Position numbers and translations under genes: made by a program
The notes under the pieces: model-generated
The model's input: the letters and a program-made list of their open reading frames with translations, nothing else
Database searches by the model: none
What the model was told of the DNA's origin: nothing
In this document: in pieces, positions 47,301-54,658 of the stretch
How positions within the stretch are numbered: the first letter of the stretch is position 1
Layout of the letters: the number at the start of each line of letters is the position of its first letter
Origin: JACQFZ01 sp045810625
GTDB taxonomy: Bacteria > Pseudomonadota > Gammaproteobacteria > Acidiferrobacterales > Sulfurifustaceae
Length of the DNA: 64,000 bases
Direction: 5' to 3'
Assembly (NCBI GenBank): GCA_045810625.1
Contig: JBJMVQ010000009.1
Location: 78,898 to 142,897 of the forward strand

Positions 47301-50300
47301 GCGCACCGCCCCGGCCGGCGTCTCGCCGGTTCGCGCAAACGTTGCCAGCGAATCCAGGAGCTCCGCCTTGTTCTTCGCGAACAGGACCAGGCGTTTGCGG
47401 AAATGCGTGCGCAAGGTCGCCAACGAATACGCCACGTCCAGCAAGCGATCGTTGATGTTCATGCCCATGTGGACATGCAGTTTGTCGGCCTGCGCCCGCA
47501 GAGCCGGCAGCGTGAAGCCGGACACGAGGAACGGCAATGACGGCGGCAGCGGCGCCTCGGCCTTGGTCGCGGAAACCACGCGCTTCGGCGGCTCTTCCAC
47601 GATGGCGTGCGCGTTCGTGCCGCCGATACCAAAGGAACTGACACCCGCGCGACGCGGCCGATCGCTCGGAAGCCACGGTTGCTCCTCCAGCACCAACGCC
47701 ATCCTGGCGCCCGCCCAATCGATCGCCGGAGTCGGCTCGGTCACATGTAGCGTGCGCGGCAGCTTGTTGTGCTGCATCGCGAGCACAGTCTTCATCACGC
47801 CGGCCAAGCCCGCGGCCGCCTGCGTATGCCCGATGTTCGACTTCGCGGATCCGATCCATAACGGTTTGTCGCCCGACCGACTACCTCGGAACACGGTCGC
47901 CAGCGCCGTTCCCTCGATCGGGTCTCCGAGCTTCGTTCCGGTGCCGTGCGCTTCCACGTAGTCAATGTCTGCCGGCGTGAGGCCGGCCACGGCGAGTGCC
48001 TCACGGATCACTCGTTGTTGCGCCGGGCCGCTCGGCGTCGTCAGGCTGGCGCTGTGTCCGGCGTGATTCACGGCGGTCCCACGCAAAACAGCCAGGATCT
48101 GATCGCCGTCGCGCAGCGCGTCCGATAACCGCTTGAGGATCGCTACGGCAGCGCCCTCGCTCCACCCTGTGCCATCCGTGTTGGATGAGAAGGACTTGCA
48201 GCGGCCGTCGGGCGACATTCCGCGCAGGCGACTGAATTCCACGTGCAGGTCGGCGGACAGCATCAGCGTCACACCCCCCGCCACCGCCAGATCGCATTCA
48301 CCGTGACGCAACGCCATGCATGCAAGATGCGTCGTAACCAATGACGACGAGCACGCCGTGTCCACCGTCATCGTCGGCCCTTCGAGCCCAAGCACGTACG
48401 ATACGCGGCCCGACATCGTGCTGGCCGCGGAGCCCGTTCCGTAGTAGCCGTCGAGATCGGCAAGACCGCCGGCGCACGCGAGACCGTACTCATGGTAGCT
48501 CTTGCCGACACCGATGTAGACGCCGGTGTGGCTGCCGCGGAGCTGGTCCATGGTGTAGCCGGCGCGTTCGAACGCCTCCCACGTGACGTCCAGCATCATT
48601 CGCTGCGACGGATCGAGCGAGCGCGCCTCGCGTGGAGAAATGCCGAAGAACGCGGGATCGAACAAATCGATCGGCGTGACGAATCCGCCCTTCGTGGTAT
48701 AGGACTTCCCGCGCGCATCGGGATCCGGATCGTAGAGCGCCTCGGCGTCCCAACGATCTTTCGGCACATCGATGATGCCGTCGCCGCCGCGTTCGAGCAG
48801 ATCCCAGAAATCCTCCGGGCTATTCACATTTCCGGGGAGTCGACACGCCATCGCCACGATCGCGATAGCGTCGTCGTCGGTGGACATCGCGCGCCGCTTC
48901 GGCGACTTCTCGGCGAGCGCTTTCTTGTTGCCGGACAAATGCGCCGCCAATTGCTTGATCGTGAAGAACTCGTACAGAGTCGCGGTCGTGATCGGCCGCC
49001 CCAGCGCCTTTTCCAATTCCGCTTGGACACGGACAACGCGCAGCGAATTGCCGCCGATCTTGAAGAAGCTGTCGTTGACGCCAATCCGGTCATGACCCAA
49101 CACGTCTGACCAGATGGCCAGAATCTGCTGCTCCAGCTCGTTGGTCGGCCGCACCGCCGGCTCCGCCATGATCTGCGTCGGCTCCGGCAACGCTCTTCGA
49201 TCGATCTTGCCGTTCGGCGTCAGCGGGAACTCGTCGATCTCGACAAAGAAGGCAGGCATCATGTACGCCGGCAGTTGATCCTCGAGCCATGGCCGCAAGA
49301 ACCGACTGAGCGCGGGTTTCGTGGGCGCTCCGGCGGCGGGGATATTGGCGTACTGCGCCAGATCGTTGCGGTCCATGGGCTTCGCGGGTAGCCAGCTCAA
49401 ATCCGGCTGCTCGCCGGATCGCCAGAGCACGGCGTCGAACGTCCAGACATCGCGCGACCGGCTGGGCAGAAGCGCGACTTCGTAGCCCGCGTCGCTCGTC
49501 ACGCTCTGCAAGTCGCGCGGATCCACCCATTGGGTCGGCGCCACACTCGTCTTGCTGTCCAGCACATCCGCGACGCGCTGGTAGACGTCGCCCAGCCGGC
49601 CGTTCGGTACATTCGAAAGGCAAAGGTGCTTCTCGGTCCGCGCTTCGAGACGACTGCGCAGAGACGCGAGATCGAGGCCATCCTTCTGCCAGTCCTGTAC
49701 CGACACCTTGGCCGGCTTGGAAGGCGCGATGTCGCCGATATGAAGCGTCACGTCGTATCGATACCGCGTCATCTCGTTTACGTAGTCGCCGTTGCGCAAA
49801 GCGACCTCGACCCGAGTGATCTTCGGCAAAATCGCCGGCAGGTTGGCGAAAAATTCCGGCGCGATGGTCAGCTCGCGTTCCGATTGCCGTGAGCGTTCGA
49901 TACGGCGCCGCAACTCGTCGCGTGGAACTCCGTCCTGGCTTCGGTACTCGACGATGTCGGCATGGAAAACATTCAAGAGCGACAAGTCGCGCACGTCACC
50001 GATGAAGATGCGGCCTTCGGTGACCACCTTGGCCGCCCATTCGACCACGGACAGCAGGTAGCTCGCACTCGGGAAATATTGCGCGACGGAGTTGATGATG
50101 ACGGTATCGAAGGCGCCGGCCGGAACTTCCGGAAGCTTGTTGGCCGGGCGATGCTCGCAGATAACGTGCGGCATCGATTGCACCTGCCGCTGTATGAGAT
50201 CGACCGCCTGCTTCGATGCATCGACCGCGCGATAGGCGCTGCAATGCGGCGCCAGGCCGAACAACATCAGTCCGCTACCCGAGCCGACCTCGAATATCCG

Positions 50301-53300
50301 CTGCGGCGAATAAGACAAGATACGATCGACAGAGCTCTTCTGCCAATCACGCATTTCGTCCTTCGAGAACGGCAGGCCGTCGTAGCTGTTCTGCCAGCCG
50401 GAGATGTTGAACGTCGGATCTTCGGCGTTGGCCTCGTACGCTCGATCCCAAGCGCCCGTCCACTCGGCGACCGCGTTGTTCTCGATCTTACGACTCTGCG
50501 CGGCATCGACCGGCGTCGCGCTGCGCACGCAATACGCGACGAGCTGGTCGTTGCGTCCCACGACGACCGCCTTCGCGATGTCGGGATGGCTGGAAATCGC
50601 CGCTTCGATATCGCCGAGCTCGATGCGGAATCCCCTGAGCTTGATCTGCCCGTCGTTGCGACCGAGCACCGCGAGCTTGCCGGGTTCCTTGAAACACGCG
50701 AGGTCTCCGGTCCGATAAAGGACGCCGGGATGAAACGGGTTCCTGAGAAAAACGGATTTCGTTTGCTCGGGATCGTTGTGATAGCCGCGCGCCACGCCGG
50801 CGCCGCCGATGTACAGCTCGCCCGGGAATCCAATCGGCACCGGGGAGAGGTTGGCATCGAGCACGTACAGCTGCGTGTTCGCGATCGGCGCGCCAATCAC
50901 GATTTCCTCGCCCGCACGAACCTGCCAGAGGCTCGACCACACGGTGGTTTCGGTCGGCCCGTACATGTTCCATACCGCTTTTCCGCACGCGAGCAACTGA
51001 TCGGCGAGCTGGCGAGGCAACGCTTCGCCGCCGCAGAGAATCTTCGACAGCGGCGGCTCGCCGCGCCATCCCGACTGAAGCAGAAGCTGCCACGTCGCGG
51101 GCGTCGCCTGCATCATCGTGACGGCATGACGCCGCATCAGGCCGAGCAACGCGTTGCCATCTACCGTTTCGTGCGGCTGCGCAATGACGACACTTGCACC
51201 GCAGAGCAGCGGCAAGAACAGCTCGAGTGCGGCGATATCGAATGAGATGGTCGTCACCGCCAACAACCGATCGGATTCGGCGCAGCCGGGTTGCTGCTGC
51301 ATGGACAACAGGAAGTTGGACAAGGCGCCGTGCGTTACCTCAACGCCTTTCGGTCTTCCGGTGGAGCCTGAAGTGAAAATGATGTACGCAAGGTCGTCGG
51401 CGCTCGACGCAATGTCGAGATTGCCGGCGTCGTCGGGGACGGGGACGGACTCGGAGCGCGCGTCATCGATGCAGAGGCAACGATCGGACCAAGCGTGCAG
51501 CGCCGCGTCCGACGTTCCGGACGGCGTGATCAGCAGCGCCGCGTTGACGCCGTCGAGCATCTGGCGGATGCGCTCGACCGGGAAGGTCGGGTCGATCGGG
51601 ACATACGCCGCTCCCGTCTTCAGCACGGCGAGCAATGCCACGACGAGATCGATCGAGCGGTCCAAGCACACTCCAATCAGGTCTCCGCGCCCGATACCCC
51701 TTTGGCGCAGAACATGTGCCAGCCGATTTGCATCCGCGTTCAGCTGCTCATACGACAGCTGCGCGTCGCCGCACAACAGCGCGACGTGGCTTCCATGAGC
51801 GCGCGCCGCGCGCTCGAAAAGTTGATGGACGCAACGATCCAGCGTGGCGTCGTCACGCGTGCCATTGAAGTCTTCGATCAGGGCCGCCCGTTCCTGCTCG
51901 GAAATGGCGGAGACGGATTGCAGCGGCTGGTTCATCGCCGACGAAAGCCGGCGACACCACTCGGAGAATTGCGACGCCAAGCGGGCGACGTTCTTCTGCG
52001 AAATCTTCTTTGGATCGAAGTGAAAATCGAGCGCGACGTCGCTCGGTCGAATCACCAGCTCGATGGCGGGCCGTTCGTGACTCGACGGATACGCCGTGGG
52101 GCTGCCCCACGAGATCACGACATCGGGGATCAGCTCACCGCGCTGGAATCGCGCGCTGAGATCGAGATCGCGCCCGATCAAATCGCGACGGAACGAGCCG
52201 CGCTCACCCGCGCTCCCCAGCTCGCCACATATTGCTTTTACGCTTTCGGCAACCGCAGCCGAGGCGTCGACGTGCGTCAGCAACGGCACCCACGCCGAGA
52301 ACAGATCGCGATACTCAGGGTCTATCTCGTCCCGAGCCGCGGCAACCGCGACGTGAACCTCTGCTATGCCGGAAGCGCGGGCAAGGAAGGTGCACCACCT
52401 GCTTACGACATAGTCGATAAGAGAAATGTCGGCATCGGCGCCCTTCAGCGCGACCCGAATCATCTGATCGGCGAACGCCGTTTGCTCGGAGGAGGACCCG
52501 GGCAGCGAATACGGCAACCGATACGGTTTGTACTGCAGTAGCTTCTGTCGCCAATACGACGTCGCCTTGGAAGCAGCCGCTCCCGCCTTCGTGATCCGCG
52601 CTTTCACCTCTTCGCTGAGCGACCCAAGACGCACCCCGGGCTCGAGGTTATTCGCTTCGGCGAGCTCACCGAGCACCGCTGGCTCGCCCTCGAGACTGCT
52701 CAGATCTTCGAACCGGATCGACCGTGTGGCGGTTGCAACGTGCAGAGCGTTCGAATCGTCGCGGCCCACTATCTCGCCCGGCGCTGATCCGACAGCAGGT
52801 GCGCCGACGCTCGCCTTTCGGACGGCAAAGAATTGCCCATGGATGGACACCTTCGGCCACACCAACGGGCTGCTGAACGGACCGTAATCCGCCGCCCGAA
52901 CCTGCGCGGCGATCCCCTCTGCGTCTTGATTCCAATCAATGAGACCTTCGGCGGGAAACTGCGATTGGCCGGAAAAATACCGGCGCTTGGCGAGATCCTG
53001 AGGCGTCTCGGTCTCGCGTCCTTCTTGGATTTCATCGATCAGCGCGCCGAGGCTCTGGAACGCCTGCTCGTCGCACTTCAAACCCAGCGACAACGCGGTG
53101 TCGCTCGCGTCGATCGGAACCGGGACGCGCTTCAGAATGCTGCCGCCATCGACGAGTTCGCCGATCCGGTGCCAAGTGACCGCGTACTCGGTCGCGCGAT
53201 CGTAGATTGCCCACGATGGAACGTGCAGACCCGAATACTCGGGCAACGGACCGTAGTGATAATTGATGCTCATTCGTCTCGCGCGCTTGAGCAGCGCATC

Positions 53301-53534
53301 GGGGATGAGCCGGTAGTTTCCGATGCTGAGCAGCAGATCGAATTCGAGCTGCGACGCAAGCGCGACGGCTTCGTCCAGCTCGTAGTGCTCGACACCGGCC
53401 TTCGTGGCCCATGACCGCACCATGACATCCGAGCTCACCACGGCTTTGACGCGATGCCCTTTAGCCAGCAGTACTTCGCTGCAGCGAACGAGCACACTGC
53501 CTTCACCGATCAAAAGCGACTTTAGTGGCGTCAT
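41361..53534 (-). CDS. hybrid NRPS-PKS megasynthase: F-(C)-A(Gly)[MT]-T-KS-AT-DH-ER-KR-ACP-TD
   Basis: A single 4057-residue assembly line. Residues 1-235: formyltransferase with N91/H93/D129 triad. 325-545: condensation-like C-terminal lobe without HHxxxDG. 560-1450: adenylation domain (TSGSTGRPKG, YGPTET, YRTGDL, NGKIDRRALP) whose ten-residue code is DILQLGMVWK, the glycine type. A methyltransferase (motif FEVGSGSGL, 1081) is embedded at about 1010-1400. T: S1497. KS: C1728, H1863, H1903. AT: S2183 with HAFH at 2285, malonyl type. DH: H2490 and D2658. ER: HSAAGGVGMAA (about 3084). KR: S3404, Y3417, N3421. ACP: S3587. Terminal reductase: GATGFVG (3694) and Y3842/K3846. All active sites except condensation look intact. 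One pass predicts formyl-N-methylglycine plus one fully reduced acetate, released as aldehyde or alcohol. GAGGGAAC precedes the ATG. Confidence 0.95.
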   Translation of the reverse strand: MTPLKSLLIGEGSVLVRCSEVLLAKGHRVKAVVSSDVMVRSWATKAGVEHYELDEAVALASQLEFDLLLSIGNYRLIPDALLKRARRMSINYHYGPLPEYSGLHVPSWAIYDRATEYAVTWHRIGELVDGGSILKRVPVPIDASDTALSLGLKCDEQAFQSLGALIDEIQEGRETETPQDLAKRRYFSGQSQFPAEGLIDWNQDAEGIAAQVRAADYGPFSSPLVWPKVSIHGQFFAVRKASVGAPAVGSAPGEIVGRDDSNALHVATATRSIRFEDLSSLEGEPAVLGELAEANNLEPGVRLGSLSEEVKARITKAGAAASKATSYWRQKLLQYKPYRLPYSLPGSSSEQTAFADQMIRVALKGADADISLIDYVVSRWCTFLARASGIAEVHVAVAAARDEIDPEYRDLFSAWVPLLTHVDASAAVAESVKAICGELGSAGERGSFRRDLIGRDLDLSARFQRGELIPDVVISWGSPTAYPSSHERPAIELVIRPSDVALDFHFDPKKISQKNVARLASQFSEWCRRLSSAMNQPLQSVSAISEQERAALIEDFNGTRDDATLDRCVHQLFERAARAHGSHVALLCGDAQLSYEQLNADANRLAHVLRQRGIGRGDLIGVCLDRSIDLVVALLAVLKTGAAYVPIDPTFPVERIRQMLDGVNAALLITPSGTSDAALHAWSDRCLCIDDARSESVPVPDDAGNLDIASSADDLAYIIFTSGSTGRPKGVEVTHGALSNFLLSMQQQPGCAESDRLLAVTTISFDIAALELFLPLLCGASVVIAQPHETVDGNALLGLMRRHAVTMMQATPATWQLLLQSGWRGEPPLSKILCGGEALPRQLADQLLACGKAVWNMYGPTETTVWSSLWQVRAGEEIVIGAPIANTQLYVLDANLSPVPIGFPGELYIGGAGVARGYHNDPEQTKSVFLRNPFHPGVLYRTGDLACFKEPGKLAVLGRNDGQIKLRGFRIELGDIEAAISSHPDIAKAVVVGRNDQLVAYCVRSATPVDAAQSRKIENNAVAEWTGAWDRAYEANAEDPTFNISGWQNSYDGLPFSKDEMRDWQKSSVDRILSYSPQRIFEVGSGSGLMLFGLAPHCSAYRAVDASKQAVDLIQRQVQSMPHVICEHRPANKLPEVPAGAFDTVIINSVAQYFPSASYLLSVVEWAAKVVTEGRIFIGDVRDLSLLNVFHADIVEYRSQDGVPRDELRRRIERSRQSERELTIAPEFFANLPAILPKITRVEVALRNGDYVNEMTRYRYDVTLHIGDIAPSKPAKVSVQDWQKDGLDLASLRSRLEARTEKHLCLSNVPNGRLGDVYQRVADVLDSKTSVAPTQWVDPRDLQSVTSDAGYEVALLPSRSRDVWTFDAVLWRSGEQPDLSWLPAKPMDRNDLAQYANIPAAGAPTKPALSRFLRPWLEDQLPAYMMPAFFVEIDEFPLTPNGKIDRRALPEPTQIMAEPAVRPTNELEQQILAIWSDVLGHDRIGVNDSFFKIGGNSLRVVRVQAELEKALGRPITTATLYEFFTIKQLAAHLSGNKKALAEKSPKRRAMSTDDDAIAIVAMACRLPGNVNSPEDFWDLLERGGDGIIDVPKDRWDAEALYDPDPDARGKSYTTKGGFVTPIDLFDPAFFGISPREARSLDPSQRMMLDVTWEAFERAGYTMDQLRGSHTGVYIGVGKSYHEYGLACAGGLADLDGYYGTGSAASTMSGRVSYVLGLEGPTMTVDTACSSSLVTTHLACMALRHGECDLAVAGGVTLMLSADLHVEFSRLRGMSPDGRCKSFSSNTDGTGWSEGAAVAILKRLSDALRDGDQILAVLRGTAVNHAGHSASLTTPSGPAQQRVIREALAVAGLTPADIDYVEAHGTGTKLGDPIEGTALATVFRGSRSGDKPLWIGSAKSNIGHTQAAAGLAGVMKTVLAMQHNKLPRTLHVTEPTPAIDWAGARMALVLEEQPWLPSDRPRRAGVSSFGIGGTNAHAIVEEPPKRVVSATKAEAPLPPSLPFLVSGFTLPALRAQADKLHVHMGMNINDRLLDVAYSLATLRTHFRKRLVLFAKNKAELLDSLATFARTGETPAGAVRTPDNCPEECRLALLFTGQGSQLPGMGRNLYDTYPVFKKALDEVVAHFTGLERPLLEVMWAEAGSEQAALLNRTDFTQPALFALQVALWRLWNSWGVTPDLLIGHSIGEFAAAHVAGVFDLADACRLVAARGRLMQALPSGGAMASIEASGAEVESVMQKLGLTTKVSIAGLNSPTQTVVSGDVDGVEKVVAHFAQEGRKAKRLKVSHAFHSHLMEPMLAEFRAMAGTVRYSAPTISLVSSFTGALAQAGDFTQPEYWVRQARGAVRFTDGMRTLSEKGANTFLELGPQPVLSGLGAACLADEGPVSWVASITPGKDEASVIQKSLGELHALGAPLNWRGYFAPFGGERVALPTYAFQRERYWLEPMPTRQVGAGLVDAQHQLLGGGVKVAGTEMMMFTTVVASNEPVWVQEHRVMDAVLMPGTAFFEAMRAAGKATDKAPSDVSDVIILAPMVMPPEVAIRMQVTVGPLSDGSRPVKVYSSPESEGADGTWPWQLHAEGKLVPAQVTNEPPLTVPPADGEPIDVDALYKDLAHLGYGYGPTFQGIREAWHVDGVVWAKAALPESAASSSIRYGMHPALLDSAMHSLLLTQRLRDSVSEDLFVPFEAERLSLWREGLAEMWVRVSEFEMGDGEFWASLDLFDMQGNNVGRLHRLHARRIDRAVLRRLTSAGVDRFQFELAWEPIETQNPETPGTWGLMVCGQAPWAEDVRARLTQAGFEIREISQINEAESLDGVICLWGTEGDVIANAHKISLMGLAQLQALASAGFQAPVVWVTRSAVGTSIDDRVSGLGTGALWGLLRSARSENPDLKLRIVDIGDEPGDLDVLASAITLDVEPECALRRGQVLASRLERASSEGGVVLPTEGMWRLEIATKGRLDQPLAVKTIANEPLAAGEIRASVKATGVNFLDVLNALGMVEIPALGIEFAGVVTDVGSGVKGLKVGDRVLGLARGSFASTIVMDARQVVRMPDNLTFEEAATIPMTFLTAWYGLIELGKMKAGERVLIHSAAGGVGMAAVQLAQLHGAEVYGTASEPKWPALRKMGLDDAHIGTSRSLDFVEQFGKTAPGRSFDIVLNALAREFVDAGLSMLRSGGRFMEMGKLDLREQSWVDAHHPGVTYCVYNLPEAGPDLIHEMLVKLAALFAEGKLKPLPMRTFPMNRASDALRLMAQARHVGKVVLVPAKQRRLIQPDGAVLMTGGVGGLGRCLTKWLATQHGVKDFVLTSRRGLDAPDAKAIVAELAELGAKATVVACDATDAKGLEAVIATFTAERPLRGVIHAAGLIDDGMLTSFTPERFDAVLSPKVDGAWTLHKLTQDLELDFFVLFSSIAGVAGAPGQGNYAAANAFMDALAYHRRSRGLAGTSIAWGPWDAGMAARLSDADKARQRRLGMDALTVSEGTELFETIVMKGVPLSVPTALDLPRMQRAIEEHGAEIPTIFHSLFSGSSGAQSDAASGGGGANLRKVLSETAPEQQDAVVLEMVRAVVAKTLEFGSPEDVDVSLPLQDIGVDSLTAVLLRNQLSDMTGLALPAKIAFDHPNLRSLGEFIFAKLREAGVGVQTSAPESAPAPANETVVAKRADDKSVKEDKGVRKGHLAPDLQFRNAQTAAAKPETFFVTGATGFVGAFLLHELLKSNLTAHCLVRATDTEHAMTRLMETLDHYGLWKADYASLLKPVIGDLTQPLFGMTEEAFNQLAEQIDAVCHSGALVDWMLPLDAYLGPNVVGTHEVLRLASRGRGKAVHYISTGATLPKYLGYEVSKDEREYGYLTSKWMGEQMIAAARWRGALASTYRLPFVGACSGSGHFRLDEGDFLHNFIAGCIGMGAFPLVDVGLGGVMSVDYLSKTIAQVMTRDVERVGRDYDFLDPNAPTFNRFVEIIRAAGCAVETLPYEEWRTKALQHAKSEPKGSLARIGAVIDGLTREHFEFMLEGFPVGKDVFGGEHYPCPPVDETSVQPYLNRISAALSSSAEKADQASPVVEEVA

Positions 53535-53919
53535 GGTGATAGTTCCCTCTGATTTCTAACGTTGAATAGGTTCAGCGAAGGAAAGCGCTTCGCTAATTGG
53601 AACTTATCGTCTTCGATTCGGCTCGCGATTGTCCGCCGCGGAGTACGACAGCATCGGATAGCGGCTCAGCAGTTTGTGTCGCGACACCTCGGCGGTCGCG
53701 TCGGCAATTCTTAGGAGACTGAAACGGTCGAGCGTTCTCCTGACGACGATGCGATTGACGAGCTTCATGTCATCAGACGCGTGGCAACGACGCCCGCGAT
53801 CGGAGAGAAGCTCATGCGCGACTGAGCGACGCGCATTACATCGCGCGCCATGTCCGAAACAAAGAAAGGAAAAATTCTTGCGGGAAACGAATTCAAGGAA
53901 CACATCCCTATGTCACTGA

Positions 53920-53932
53920 CGAATCCGATTCG
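53920..53932. promoter_or_regulatory. 13-base inverted repeat, possible operator
   Basis: CGAATC-C-GATTCG is a perfect dyad about 390 bases upstream of the megasynthase start. Its position in the divergent region makes a transcription-factor site plausible; chance occurrence is also possible. Confidence 0.3.
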
Positions 53933-53970
53933 ATGTGCGGAACTCTAGTGTTGCGTTCGACAAACAGTCA

Positions 53971-53989
53971 ACTAGCCAACTGGACTAGT
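53971..53989. promoter_or_regulatory. 19-base dyad ACTAG-N9-CTAGT, possible operator
   Basis: ACTAG and CTAGT flank a 9-base centre that itself contains CCA and TGG arms, giving nearly complete two-fold symmetry. It lies about 440 bases from the megasynthase ATG and 670 from the acyl hydrolase ATG. The size fits a dimeric regulator; no family can be assigned. Confidence 0.35.
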
Positions 53990-54428
53990 CGCTTTCCGCG
54001 GAAGTGAAAAAATTTCCGACGCCTCGGTAAATCGGCTGCGCGATACGCGATAGAAGACGTCGAGCGCGACGAACGCCGATGCTTGACATTCGCACGGCTG
54101 CAGGCGATGAGCGGAGCGATATCAGCGTATCGAAGGATGTATTCGCTCGCGCCTTTAGCGCGAAGACAATAATGCACGGTTTGTTGCAGCAAGCAGTTAA
54201 CCGCGCGGCGCTTCAATAGTCGACAACAGATGACTTCCAACATTTCTGTGTTGATGGCCACACGCGTTTTTTCTTTTTTCGCTTGCAGCACGAACGCGAA
54301 ATGCGGCAAATTGTCGATGTTTCTGAGACGGGCACAGCACGTTCGCGCTCGATGTTTGTGAGCCGCGACTGCATACAAAGCGCGCGCCCCTTTTTTGTTT
54401 CGCAGGCTACTTTCGTTCTGAAAACCTG

Positions 54429-54455
54429 TACGCTGCGCCGATGCAGCGTATTTTT
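54429..54455 (+). terminator. orphan rho-independent terminator
   Basis: TACGCTGC / GCAGCGTA, an 8-bp perfect stem with a 6-base loop, is followed directly by TTTTT on the plus strand. No plus-strand gene ends upstream of it. It therefore ends either an unrecognised small RNA or peptide gene, or works as an attenuator in the long leader of the acyl hydrolase gene 200 bases downstream. Confidence 0.7.
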
Positions 54456-54658
54456 CGGTTGACCGGCAATCAACCCACGCTGTGATCGCCGGCCGTCGGC
54501 CTAGAGCACATGAATCGGTGAAATATGTGAACCGCTCTGCCGTGGCCCCTCGTTGCGTTGAACGGGCGGGATTAGTGGCGAAGGACGCGCTCGAGAGGCA
54601 TTCTTCGTTCCGTTTGGCGTCTTGATGTTTTCAGGGAAGAACCGGCAATGATGCGGCC

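Larger units (their letters stand above)
53535..54658. promoter_or_regulatory. divergent control region between megasynthase and acyl hydrolase genes
   Basis: These 1124 bases separate two oppositely transcribed biosynthetic genes and look more A/T-rich than their surroundings, with T-tracts near 54267 and 54391. They hold the two dyads and the orphan terminator listed separately. A TTGACA at 54083 (+ strand) lacks a good -10 at 17 bases. Minus-strand frames of 99 residues (53604-53903) and 136 residues (53968-54378) have no recognisable domain, and I do not call them genes. No regulator gene is present here. Confidence 0.6.

Noticed and set aside
53604..54378. Two small minus-strand genes (99 and 136 residues) upstream of the megasynthase
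   Set aside because: No ribosome-binding sites, domains or sensible composition; both look like chance frames in a regulatory region.
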